From NCBI RefSeq assembly GCF_030265065.1, contig NC_080396.1, positions 52,875,501-52,939,500 of the forward strand: a stretch of 64,000 nt of DNA, written 5' to 3'. The notes beneath the pieces were generated by a model. The model saw only the letters and a program-made list of their open reading frames with translations, was not told where the DNA came from and ran no database searches. The translations under genes and the position numbers were made by a program. Positions 14,564 through 22,754 of the stretch are shown piece after piece. The stretch comes from Corythoichthys intestinalis (taxonomy: Eukaryota; Chordata; Actinopteri; Syngnathiformes; Syngnathidae). Position 1 is the stretch's first letter. Each line of letters begins with the position of its first letter.

Positions 14564-17500
14564 CGAACAACAAGTAAAATATGTTGTTTCTTGTCACACG
14601 ATGCAACGTGAGAAATATAAAAATGACATTACAAAAGATCCTCCTATAATACTGTTCATTTGAGGTCGCAAGCCAAAACTGTTGGAAAGTTGTTATTTTT
14701 AACTAAAATAGAATAGTTATTCCGACAGCACTTGTTGCAGTTTGTTCATATAGTCACACAAGCACATTTATATAATTTTCTCAAACAAATAGCCATAGAT
14801 TTCTCAACATTGTTCACTTTTTGGGCTTTAGGAGCAACTGATAACGCCAAAGAGCAAATGAACTACCATGAAGCTTTGCAGCCAATTGTTTTAAAGTTTC
14901 ATCACATCTTTCTCTTCTCTTGGAAAAGACAGACAAGCTCTGCTGCCACCTGCTGTGAACAACGTTGTTGTTCAACATGCCTCCCATCATGCATTGTAGC
15001 GCAACAGAGTTAAATAACATTCAAAGTTCATGTTCTGTGCTAATTATTTCTTCACTGTTCCAGGTGTATCATTAATTGCTAGTTATCGTATTTAGTTTTT
15101 TTTTATTTGATCAATTTTAGTTTCATTTTGAAACCATGAGTTTGAATAACCTTTGATTTGATGACATGCTACTACTTCTCACTGCTTGTCTAGTGGATTG
15201 AAGCACATTTGAGCGAGAATTATTCGTTCCTCTCTCAGGGGCACTACAAAGTGAATGACGGCTACTCGTGGTAAAAAAAAAATTACAGGCTATCTATTAC
15301 TCAACTCATGTAACAGTCATTTGCAATTATTTGTTTACAAACTTGAATTGTACAGCTCTAGTCACCTTCTGACAACACAGTCCGCTAAGGCCAGGCAGCA
15401 TACTAGTATATATAGGCTACATAGATTGTCAAATTTGGGAAACATATGGTTTCCCCCCCCAGAATTTCACTTAAATATATCTTTCATTCATTCATTTTCC
15501 ATGCCGCCTTTCCTCACGAGGGTCGCGGAGGTGCTGCAGCCTATCCCAGCTAACTACGGGCAGAAGGCCTTATTATCTATAATTCAGACTCAAAACATTG
15601 TTTTTTTTTTTTTTTTTTTTAGTTATCTGCTTGAGAGCATTATACCTGTGTGAGACAATGTTTGGCTGCTCTGGAGCTGCTGACTGGATCCTCCACCAGG
15701 GGCTCCTGGGGCTGTGGTACCCACCTGACCTTGGGCAAAGTTTGGGGTTGGAAAGCCCATTGACCGCTTTGGCATCCCTGTAGTGAAGATTCATGGACCT
15801 ATCATCTCATACTGTGTATATACCAATGTAAATAATTTCTTATTGTAAACAGTAGTGTACTGTATACAGTAGCTTTATGTATAGCCTACATGAAATTACA
15901 CCCACAGAAAAGGGGTTACTGACCTGGATGAACTTGTGTGCCAGGTTGTCCATGTTGGGGCATTCCTATGAATCCTTGTTGAATATTACCTTGTTGGCTG
16001 AGTGCTGCTCTTCCCGGTGAGCCAACACCCTGTGGAAAACCCTGTGGAGTTGTGGGTCTCTGAGCCATCACTGGGGGAGTTCCAGGTGAACCCTGCTGAA
16101 AAGGGGATGATGAGGACCCTGGGGACTTGGCAGTGAGGTTTCCCTGCGGGCCAGTTGTCTGTGGCATAGGTGGAGGAGGTCGAGGTGGCCCGACTACACC
16201 ACTAGGGCCAACCTGTGGACCTTTTGGCTGGGGTGCAGCAAACTGTCCCATTCCTGTCTGTTGCTGCTGCAACTGTCCTTGTCCCATTGCATTGAATACC
16301 TGACCTGCCTGCTGACTACCAAATGGATAAGGCGGTGGAGGATGACTGGGTGTAGCAAGGGATGGAGGGCGTTGAACCATTTGGCCTTGAGGTGGAGGTT
16401 TCCTCCAGGCAGGGCCTCCTTGGGCAGGCGGTGTCTGGAGAACTCCAGAGGGGGTCCAGCCAGGAGGAATTGCCATCTGGCTTGGTGGGTTGAATGGAGG
16501 TCTGGGTCCAAGATGAGAGAGCTGGGCTTGCTGTTGGGCTTGTTGCTGTTGGTGATGTTGTTGTTGAAGCTGCTGTAAAGCGACAGGGTTGATTGGTCTA
16601 CCAGCCTGCAAAGCCTGCATGTGATGGGCACTCTGGGGAGGAATTGGGCCATGGGGACCAGCCTGTTGGTGTTGAAGTTGCTGCTGCTGAACTGACAGGC
16701 TTGTCATCATAGGATCCATTACATCTTAAAGAAAATGTATAATTTTGCTAATTTTATATCCGTTTTATAGCCGTATAATTCAAAAACATTTCAGTTTCAT
16801 TCAGCACCTATTTACAGTATGTAAAGCTTATACACCTGTTTGTGAAGATGGTCTTGCAACACGTGGATGCATCTGTCCACTATTGCCTGGCACTAGCGCT
16901 TGGCCTGTCATGGCTGAGCCTGGGGGAACCATTGAAGGATTTGCCATCCTTACTCCTAAATGTGGAAAAGCACGTATATTAAACCTCAGTATATATGAAA
17001 AGTTTGCATGCCCTTGTGCAAATTTTAGCTTTTTGTGAAATTGAAAATGAGGAAATTTAAAAACTTCTATTAATATGACATGTAACTTACACATCTTATC
17101 AGAAAAAGAAAATCTTTTTGAAAGGGATTAAAAATTAACAATCACAAGATCATGTGTTTGCACAAGTGTGCGCTCCATTTTAGTCTTTGAAAATGGAGGC
17201 ATCCTGAATGAGCAATTTACATCCTAACCAAAGTTAAGTTGAAGTCAATACGTACCTATTGTATAAGCATATAAAGGGCCACTGATTAACACCTTTAGGC
17301 AGTGATTCTCAATTATTTTCTTATTTGGCAAATACTGGCTGCTTTCTTCATGTGAAAACAATTTCCCATCTTGTGGGCAAATGTGTTATGGTGATAAAAT
17401 TATGAAAATATGTTTGAAAAACTGGCCATAATTCCAAAAGGTATTTTTGGAGTTAAATGCTAATGTGAAGTATGATGGTGGCAGCATCATGCCTTTGGAC

Positions 17501-20500
17501 CAGTTTTCAGATGGAACTGGGGCCTTTGTCAACGTATGGTCACAGTAAGAGCAGATACAAAGCAGTGTTTCCCACCAATGAACGAGACTGTGGCGGCTCG
17601 CCACAGTCTTGTTTGGGCCCGCCACAGTCTCGTTTGCGCCCCCCCCCCCCCGCCGGAAAAAAAAAAAAAAAAAAAAAAAATCAGATGCGTCAGTCAGCCG
17701 ATTACACAGCTGTAGCCCACTCCACTCTACTACCCATGTGAGCGAGAGCGCGCGCGTGCGTGCACACACACAGACACACGCGCCAACAGGTCAACAGGCC
17801 ATTTTTTTGTGCGTGTTCAATGCATTTATTCAGATTTTACATTGGAAAAAAGATACATATATATAAGACATGTTTTTTTCACTTTTTTTCACCAAAGTAT
17901 CATTTATAAATGGTTTTCAAGCACTTCAAAATGTAAGAATTATGGTAATGTTACTGCCCCACCTAATTATTTTTAAACAAGAAGAAAGTAGTAAGAAAAT
18001 GCTTGGCTTTATTAAATGCTTCATAGTGAGTCTAATCAAACCCTCTCAGGCTTTAGTAAACGGTGATTGACACATGTGCAAAGTTTTTCTTTTTATATAT
18101 TTTTTGGGGTTTGAAGCAACTTATTTGATTGAATAATAAAGACACAAATGTCCTAGCCAAAATGTGGCCCAAACGCAAAACAACATTACTTCAATGGAAA
18201 AATTTGTTTCAATCAAGAAAAATGGTTTTCAAATGCTTTTTTTGTCTCAAATTTATTTTTGCAATCAAAAACTTTTTTTTTTATTGAAGTGACTTTTTGG
18301 GGATTAAAAGTATATACTGTATTTTGATTGAAGCAACTTTGTTTTTGATAGAAGTAACTTTGTTTTTTGATTGAATAATAAAAACACAAATCTACCTCCA
18401 TCGTTATTGAGAGAGAAAGAAATTAAGAAAGCTTTAAAACTAAAAGCCACCGGGGAGTCTGTTTTTTTGTTTTTTTTTTAAATATTTATATTTCATTACA
18501 TAGACATGCCTCGTAGGGAAGGGAGATTGAGAGATAAAAAAAGGAGTTAGATGAGGCTGCTAAAGGCAGTGGATACCTCATCAGCTGGGGGAATAGCAGA
18601 CCTGGTAAGAACAAGTTTGCAAGGATAGTCGTGTATTAAATACAATTATAAACACAATTACAATGTTATTTTTCTATAAGATTTTATGTCATTGCTTTAT
18701 TAATCATTAGGTGCTAGAGTTGTTAAGTATGGATAATCATGAAATAATAGTTTTAAGAAAACTGTGCTGTTGGTGGCTCAGTGACTATCTGATGTGGTTT
18801 GTTCTCAGATGAACAAGTTGAGGAAGGAAGTTTTGATGCAGAGGTTGAAGGAAGAAAATAGGCAGACTGACTGAGTCACAGCCAGAAAGTGTTGATGACA
18901 GTTTTGATTTCTATTCACTGTTGCCCCCTCCCAATTAAAGTATGTCACAGTCGCAGCCAATTATTATCTAAAGCTGGTTAAGATTGAAGTTATGTTGTTT
19001 TAAGGTGTATTAAATACTTGTTCATGTGCCCCTTTTGATCTACGAGCACCCGCCCCTCCACCGGTCTCTGCACGGCCCTGCTGAAACACAGTGTGGGTCG
19101 ACAGAGCTCAATATTTTGTTGGGGTGTACAGTGTACTGGAACATATTTCCTCCACGCCCTTCTCACCTTTTTAACCCCTGACCCATTTTCATGCCTGGCT
19201 ATGAGAGTATGAGTCTGGCCACCATTAAGCAGAAAAAAATTTCAAGGGCGGAGCCAGCCACAGCAAATAGACAGCGGAGCCGGCCAATCAGCGACAGGCT
19301 GACGCGACATCGGTTAAGCGACAAGAAACTAGCGAGAGACATTTCAACATATTCAACATGGCTAGCGCGAGACAGACTGTTGGTTTTAGCGACTCGATGT
19401 GTTTTTGGTCATGTAAAACCGAATTTACCGCAGATTGGAACATATTGCCGCTGAGTCTGGTGTACCAGGCTATGGGACTACTGTCTGCTGCATTCTGCTG
19501 CATTTGGCGCGATCCGGCGACACCGGATACAGCAATTTATATTACATTCAGTGGTCTCAAAATGCCCTAAAGAGATACACCAGGCTTGAAAATGTACACA
19601 CACACCCTACCCCGAGGGTCAGAGACCCTCCCACCACAGTCTCCTAAAATCCTGTGGGAAACACTGCAAAGTCAGTGTGCACAAACATATTGCCTTTTGC
19701 TATAAAGCAAAACATGTCAAGAAAAGCCCAGTTGAACAACTTGATTTTTTAAAAATACAATTTTAACATAAAATTCTGTTTACTCCCCAAGTTGAGGTTT
19801 ACAACAACAACAACAACAAAAAAACACTTGAGTTTCACAGGATACACAGTAAGTCATATTTATGATGGAATGAGTTCACAAAGAATTTATCTTGGTCTAT
19901 TTTTTTCATACCACAAAAACCTTCATTTCATCAGGGGTGTGTAGACTTTTTCAATCAACTGTACACAAAACAGTTTATCCTAACCAAACTAACAAAAGTC
20001 ATGATGTGGAAAATTCCGGAACATAAAATATGACTAGCTAAAACAAACAATTCTTAAAAGGGTATATTGTAATAGCAAATACCTGGACCAGGCTGACCTG
20101 GAAAACCCACATCCATTCTCATCTGGCCAGCAGCTCCAATTGGTCCATTAACTCTAACTTCTTGTCCTCGATTTGGTCCCCCTGCAACATTGATGGCCCC
20201 CTCCCCTAAAAATAGAGGAAAGATTTAACACCATTCTTAAGTATAAGTGTTTGACGTCTTAAACATGTACAAACTGGATTCCCAAAAAGTTGGGAGGCTA
20301 TACAAATTGTGAATAAAAGGGTTAGACAGATAGCAAATAAAAGGCTGGAAAGGTCAATTACACATACAGTATATCGAATAACTGAAATACCAAATACCAC
20401 TAATTAGATACATTGGCAAGGGTATATGTCTCTCAGAAGCCAAGATAGGTAGATGATCTCCAATTTCCTTAATGTTGTCCAGAAAGATAATGTTTCCCAT

Positions 20501-22715
20501 TAAAAATAGCATTGAGTTTTAGGTTATGAAATACACAGTGCATAATACCATGCAAAGATTAACAGAATTTGGAACAATCTCTATGTGTGCACTGCACGAC
20601 AAACAGGAATGCAACTGTAAAGGAAATCACAGAGTGGGCTCAATAATACTTCCATAAACAATTGTTGATGAACGCAATCCATTGTGCCATCCACTGTTAC
20701 CAGCTGAACCACAACAAAGCGAAGAAAAAGACATTTCTAAACAGGACCCAGATCACAAGCGTTTTCTCCAGGCCGGGGGTCATTTGAAATGGAGTATGGC
20801 AAAGTGTAACTGTTCTGTGGTCAGACGAATTACGATGCAGTTCTTTATGGAAAACTGGGACACCATGTCATCTATAGAGGACAAGGACAACCCTAGTTGT
20901 TATCAGTGCTCAGTTCAGAAGCCTGCAACTGTGATGGTATGGAATTGAATGAGTGGATGTGACATGGGTATCTTGCACATCTGGAAAGGCACCATCAATG
21001 CAGAATGGTATACAGTGATCCCTCGCTACTTTGCGCTTCAAACTTTGCGCCCTCAGTCCATCGTGGATTTTTTTTCCCAACTAAAAAATAAATAAATAGA
21101 TACAGATGAAAAGTTCCGATCCGATCACGTAGTTTCACTTTCTCTCCTGCTACTTTTCTTGGTCAGGCAGTGCAGTGGAATTGCTTATTAAAGTTAACGA
21201 TGATTGACAGATGTGAAGGTTTGATCTTGCCAGAGATGCCTGGAAGCCGAAACTTCAAAGCGCGGCATGTGTCAATCATCGTTTAACTTGTTAAACAGGC
21301 GCTGTGGCAACTCATTGTGTGTAAGTGCGCAGCTTGAGGGGATTTGAGTGGAATCACTCAATGAAGCATTTAATAAAGCGGTGGGTTCCGTTCCCCATCA
21401 ACCACGAAAAACGAGGGATCACTGTATTCAGGTTGTAGAACATTTCCTCCCATTCAGACATCGTCTTCTTCAGAAAATACCTTGCGTTTTACCCATGATA
21501 AAGTCAGACCACATACAGCATTAATTAAAACATCATGGCTACGTAGAAAAAAGGATGAATTGGCCAACCTCCAGTCCGAATCATTCACCTATTGACAACA
21601 TTTGATGCAACATCAAGAATGGGACAGCATTCTTATTCCTAAACTTGAGCAAATTGTCTCCTTGGTCCCCAGACAATTGCACTCTTCTAAAAGGGGATGC
21701 CTCACAGTTGTGGAAATAGCCTTCTCCCATCTTTTGGGAGATTTGTCGACACCATGAAATTTAAAACCAACATATTTTCCCTTTAAAATGGTTCATTTTC
21801 TCAGTTTAAACTTTTGGCCTGTCATATATGCTCTTATCTGTATAAAATATGAAAATTTGGCCCCTCCACATCATTGCATTATTTTTTTATTCACAGTTTG
21901 TATAGCATCCCAACTATTTGGGAATCCAGTTTCTGCAATAGCCATGCAATGTGTGTATCCACCTTCAATTTGCACTGAAAGAATTCCAAGGTCTCGTAGC
22001 TGCTGCTGGTTGTTCTGAGCGAGCAGCCGAAGTCGTTCAGCAGCATCCCGTGGAATGTTGAAGGTTACGCGCACACTGTTCCACGGCTCTACATTTTGCG
22101 GCTGAAGCGTCTTTGTTTCTACAAAAGGGCAGAATATAACTTGAAATTTCATGTTACAATCAAACTATTGACTTCTGCTTGAAAATGGATTTTTAAAAAA
22201 TGATTTGCTTTGCTTCATAAAATGATGAGGCTAGCTAGAGTTTGATACTTGTGCTTGACACACATGCAGTAACTTGTGTCTAAATTTTAAGTTATAGGTT
22301 TTAATGCTATAGTTAGTAACTAACTTTACTAAAACTCATTTATCCAATTTGGTACAAGACATAACATACCAATTGTACTTGTACTTGCAGATGTTAGCCA
22401 TTTTTAAGGTGTCCATAAGAGATACATGTACTAACCCATATCAAGCATGTTGGGTATACCGCTGAGAACATTGTTGAGTTTATTAGTAAAGTCTTCATCT
22501 TCCATACTGCCTTGAAAGGCAACAAAAACAGTAAAGTGTGCTCCTGCACCACTGCTGCCCTCTGTAGCATCTTTGTGGTTGTCCTCTTCAGTCTCAGGAC
22601 TTCCATGGACACTTTCAGCATCATCGCCAACACCGGAGTCCCAGTCGGAGTCAATGCAATTCTCCAGATCCCCTGCCCGTTGGGACAGCTGAAGTGGAAC
22701 GCCTCGATGAGCCAT
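796..22715 (-). CDS. ncoa6: Nuclear receptor coactivator 6 (15 coding exons, complete)
   Basis: NCOA6 (ASC-2/TRBP/RAP250) is a nuclear coactivator that joins nuclear receptors to the KMT2C/KMT2D (ASCOM) histone methyltransferase complex. Coding exons in order: 22436-22715, 21963-22118, 20083-20205, 16836-16955, 15924-16724, 15646-15777, 7146-8442, 6926-7044, 6044-6387, 5703-5936, 2095-5020, 1910-1960, 1784-1814, 927-1063, 796-842. All junctions are GT-AG and phases agree, giving 2,265 residues (human about 2,063). Visible landmarks are [15 protein letters not shown] near the start, LVNLL at residues 918-922, LNQLL at 1602-1606, [11 protein letters not shown] after the first box, long glutamine tracts, [14 protein letters not shown], and the KRRKSK end. 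The ATG at 22715 begins MAHRGVP and is followed in frame by the conserved FVAFQG block; the mammalian start MVLDDLPNLEDIY is not seen. Exon assignment rests on reading splice sites and on recalled human sequence. Confidence 0.97.
927..1063 (-). CDS. ncoa6: ncoa6 coding exon 14
   Basis: It encodes [19 protein letters not shown] and on to [17 protein letters not shown], a basic region before the end. The acceptor is CTACAATTCCCAG and the donor is GTAATA. An open frame running through the donor is intron. Confidence 0.92.
1784..1814 (-). CDS. ncoa6: ncoa6 coding exon 13 (31-nt microexon)
   Basis: A very short exon encodes [10 protein letters not shown] between acceptor CCTTTTTCAG and donor GTAAGA. 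Its phases (two bases at each end) fit both neighbours. It is not conserved in wording with human, so support comes from splice sites and frame. Confidence 0.8.
1910..1960 (-). CDS. ncoa6: ncoa6 coding exon 12 with two in-frame donors
   Basis: It encodes [16 protein letters not shown] after acceptor TCTTTCCTTAG. Two good donors lie 12 nt apart: GTGAGT after position 1910 and GTGAGA after 1922. Both keep the frame, so the product would contain or lack four residues (GEKM in context). Confidence 0.82.
   Translation of the reverse strand, partial: NLPSKMLLKSLLLVRR
2095..5020 (-). CDS. ncoa6: ncoa6 coding exon 11 (large exon, second LXXLL box)
   Basis: This 2,926-nt exon runs from [16 protein letters not shown] to PAENIGTMS, with donor GTAAGC at 2094-2089. 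It carries [80 protein letters not shown] and [14 protein letters not shown], all close to human NCOA6. The second receptor box LNQLL is at 3809-3823; in mammals this box binds LXR. The later half is serine, threonine and proline rich and diverged. Confidence 0.97.
3809..3823 (-). other. ncoa6: LXXLL receptor box 2 codons (LNQLL)
   Basis: The codons for Leu-Asn-Gln-Leu-Leu sit at residues 1602-1606, inside the conserved [10 protein letters not shown]. The human form is LSQLL. Confidence 0.93.
5074..5576. repeat. Inverted-repeat-bounded segment, possible MITE
   Basis: TTAAAGGTGACC at 5074-5085 is matched by its exact reverse complement at 5565-5576, in the ncoa6 intron between exons 11 and 10. 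The interior is AT-rich and has no gene. No target-site duplication was found, so a transposon origin is a guess. Confidence 0.4.
5703..5936 (-). CDS. ncoa6: ncoa6 coding exon 10
   Basis: It encodes [16 protein letters not shown], then [19 protein letters not shown] and MPLIINPQ, matching human QRMPMQQSGSVPVMVSLQG. The acceptor is CCAAACTACAG and the donor is GTGAGG, both in phase 0. Confidence 0.95.
6044..6387 (-). CDS. ncoa6: ncoa6 coding exon 9 (glutamine-rich)
   Basis: It encodes [16 protein letters not shown] and then a long glutamine, methionine and histidine stretch ending LQHQ. Glutamine codons are a CAG and CAA mixture. The acceptor is GTATTCCCAG and the donor is GTAATT. Leucine- and serine-rich reading frames in the other registers are shadows of this repeat. 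Confidence 0.93.
6926..7044 (-). CDS. ncoa6: ncoa6 coding exon 8
   Basis: It encodes [20 protein letters not shown] and [20 protein letters not shown], aligning with human INLDNSGPKLPEFSNRPPG. The acceptor is ATGTTTTTAG and the donor is GTATTT. Confidence 0.95.
7146..8442 (-). CDS. ncoa6: ncoa6 coding exon 7 (first LXXLL box, polyglutamine)
   Basis: This 1,297-nt exon starts [19 protein letters not shown] and is rich in glutamine. It carries RMTPPKQM-like, [26 protein letters not shown] and the highly conserved [20 protein letters not shown], then the basic [12 protein letters not shown]. Donor GTAACC follows GGACCTGG. The first receptor box LVNLL is the main site for RXR, TR, ER and PPAR in mammalian NCOA6. 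Confidence 0.97.
7289..7303 (-). other. ncoa6: LXXLL receptor box 1 codons (LVNLL)
   Basis: The codons for Leu-Val-Asn-Leu-Leu (residues 918-922) lie in the block [17 protein letters not shown], identical in core to human NCOA6 887-891. Confidence 0.96.
8443..9473. other. ncoa6 intron 6, distal part
   Basis: AT-rich intron sequence. A stretch at about 8970-9110 (GTGATATATCG and nearby text) resembles a dispersed repeat seen again near 55990, followed by ATA-rich simple sequence at 9110-9170. No exon is seen. Confidence 0.5.
9474..9967. mobile_element. TA-flanked MITE (CCGTATTTTCCGCAC family)
   Basis: The left end CCGTATTTTCCGCACTATAA is matched inverted at the right end (TTATAGTGCAGAAAGTACGG). 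The element is flanked by TA at 9472-9473 and 9968-9969. It has no coding capacity and carries a second small element inside at 9589-9820. Confidence 0.8.
9589..9820. mobile_element. Small hAT-type MITE nested in a larger MITE
   Basis: Terminal inverted repeats are CACAGGTGTCAAACCGATTC and its near reverse complement. The 8-bp target duplication is ATCTAGTG at 9581-9588 and ATCTAATG at 9821-9828, one mismatch. Length and duplication size fit a non-autonomous hAT element. Confidence 0.85.
9968..10778. other. ncoa6 intron 6, unannotated segment
   Basis: AT-rich intronic DNA. No exon, RNA gene or clear repeat was recognised. Confidence 0.5.
10779..11162. repeat. Inverted-repeat-bounded element, possible MITE
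   Basis: TGTCAGAATAGCATACC at the left end is matched, with one mismatch, by the reverse complement GGTATGCTAATCTGACA at the right end. The interior is AT-rich. No clear target duplication was found, so the superfamily is unknown. Confidence 0.55.
11303..12521 (+). mobile_element. Tc1-like DNA transposon, near full length, decayed
   Basis: It has the same family ends as the copy at 28177-29397 (CTCACCGGCCA at left, TAATAAAGTGGCCCGTGAGT at right). The transposase begins at about 11454 ([15 protein letters not shown]) and shows the helix-turn-helix region, then WSDES (first catalytic Asp), QQDNAPCH-like text (second Asp) and [12 protein letters not shown] (Glu). The frame is broken in several places, including by an added base in the AAAAAAGAAAAAAA run near 11600, and only 130 residues (11705-12097) remain open. 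Confidence 0.92.
12536..13026. mobile_element. Pogo/Tigger-like MITE
   Basis: The 23-bp perfect terminal inverted repeats begin CAGTGATACCTCAGCTCACG, and TA lies on both sides (12534-12535, 13027-13028). There is no transposase. End sequence and TA target are typical of pogo-type elements. It sits in an AT dinucleotide run directly after the Tc1 copy. Confidence 0.85.
13050..13872. mobile_element. hAT-like MITE, copy A (TAGGGCTGTCAAA ends)
   Basis: Ends are TAGGGCTGTCAAA and TTTGACAGCCCTA. The sub-terminal text (CGTTAAAATATTTAACGCAA and inverted matches) is shared with copy B at 13887-14525. Flanks are pure AT repeat, so the target duplication cannot be read. No coding capacity. Confidence 0.8.
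13887..14525. mobile_element. hAT-like MITE, copy B
   Basis: The second copy of the same family follows copy A after 14 bp of AT repeat. Its right end has one mismatch (TTTGACACCCCTA). It differs from copy A in the middle, so the two are separate insertions or an old duplication that has since diverged. Confidence 0.78.
14526..14560. repeat. AT dinucleotide microsatellite
   Basis: About 17 uninterrupted TA units follow the right end of hAT copy B. Confidence 0.95.
14561..15483. other. ncoa6 intron 6, proximal part
   Basis: No exon or recognisable repeat is seen. Confidence 0.5.
15484..15566 (-). mobile_element. tRNA-type SINE, tail fragment
   Basis: The text CACGAGGGTCGCGGAGGTGC and CAGCCTATCCCAGCTAACTA is the reverse complement of the 3' half of the SINE at 27691-28016. 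Only the tail region is present. Confidence 0.7.
15601..15620. repeat. Poly-T run
   Basis: Twenty T residues lie 25 bp from the exon 6 donor of ncoa6; on the transcribed strand this is a poly-A run just inside the intron. Confidence 0.9.
15646..15777 (-). CDS. ncoa6: ncoa6 coding exon 6
   Basis: It encodes [20 protein letters not shown] and ends [12 protein letters not shown], matching human GMPKRLPPGFSAGQANPNFM. The acceptor is CTTCACTACAG and the donor is GTATAA. Confidence 0.95.
15924..16724 (-). CDS. ncoa6: ncoa6 coding exon 5
   Basis: It encodes [20 protein letters not shown] through [20 protein letters not shown] to QPGTQVHPG. The block [14 protein letters not shown] is identical to human. 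The acceptor is TTTTCTTTAAG and the donor is GTCAGT. Confidence 0.96.
16836..16955 (-). CDS. ncoa6: ncoa6 coding exon 4
   Basis: It encodes [20 protein letters not shown] and [11 protein letters not shown], aligned with human IRMNNPATVMIPPGG and RTPRPASQS. The donor is GTGTAT and the acceptor is TCCACATTTAG. Confidence 0.94.
17385..17562 (+). mobile_element. Tc1-like element fragment, left of a nested hAT insertion
   Basis: ATGGTGGCAGCATCATG is a typical Tc1 transposase stretch. The matching right part, with the inverted-repeat end, is at 19672-19961. The left boundary is approximate and the reading frame is degraded. Confidence 0.65.
17563..19666. mobile_element. hAT-like DNA transposon with 5-bp target duplication
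   Basis: Ends are CAGTGTTTCCCAC and GTGGGAAACACTG, flanked by CAAAG at 17558-17562 and 19667-19671. The 2.1-kb interior includes C and A homopolymers (about 17640-17680), low-complexity DNA and a GC-richer stretch at 19190-19560, but no intact transposase. A 5-bp duplication is shorter than the usual 8 bp of hAT, so the superfamily call rests on end sequence. Confidence 0.75.
19672..19961 (+). mobile_element. Tc1-like element fragment, right end
   Basis: It ends with GTGTGTAGACTTTTTCAATC then AACTG and TA, the terminal repeat of a common fish Tc1-like family. Together with 17385-17562 it forms one element interrupted by the hAT-like insertion. Confidence 0.7.
20083..20205 (-). CDS. ncoa6: ncoa6 coding exon 3
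   Basis: It encodes [20 protein letters not shown] then [20 protein letters not shown], matching human GEGAINLALAQNRSQDVRMN. The acceptor is CTATTTTTAG and the donor is GTATTT. Confidence 0.96.
20271..21932 (+). mobile_element. Tc1-like DNA transposon filling an ncoa6 intron
   Basis: AAACTGGATTCCC at the left end is exactly matched inverted at the right end. Inner text (TTCCCAAAAAGTTGGGAGGC left, CATCCCAACTATTTGGGAAT right) is the hallmark of a widespread fish Tc1-like family. The transposase region (about 20560-21000 and 21430-21760) is recognisable but full of small indels and in-frame stops. A pogo-type MITE has inserted at 21013-21424. Exact end bases may be off by a few. Confidence 0.88.
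21013..21424. mobile_element. Pogo/Tigger-like MITE nested in the Tc1 element
   Basis: Terminal repeats are CAGTGATCCCTCG and CGAGGGATCACTG with TA on both sides (21011-21012, 21425-21426). Inside, from about 21109 to 21390, it carries a segment also found in the hAT element at 27218-29884. Confidence 0.88.
21963..22118 (-). CDS. ncoa6: ncoa6 coding exon 2
   Basis: It encodes [40 protein letters not shown] and [10 protein letters not shown], the most conserved block of NCOA6. The acceptor is CCCTTTTGTAG and the donor is GTGGAT. Confidence 0.97.
22436..22715 (-). CDS. ncoa6: ncoa6 coding exon 1 (start codon)
   Basis: The ATG at 22715 gives [20 protein letters not shown], then an acidic stretch and [20 protein letters not shown] to NMLDM. 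Human has TIFVAFKGNIDDKDFKWKL here. The exon continues 5' as UTR to an acceptor (CAATTCCAG) at about 22755, so an upstream noncoding exon is expected. The open frame runs upstream of the ATG, but no ATG lies between it and the acceptor. Confidence 0.9.
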
Positions 22716-22754
22716 TCTCCTCTTATTTAGGAGTGGCGTTGGAATCGTTTTATG

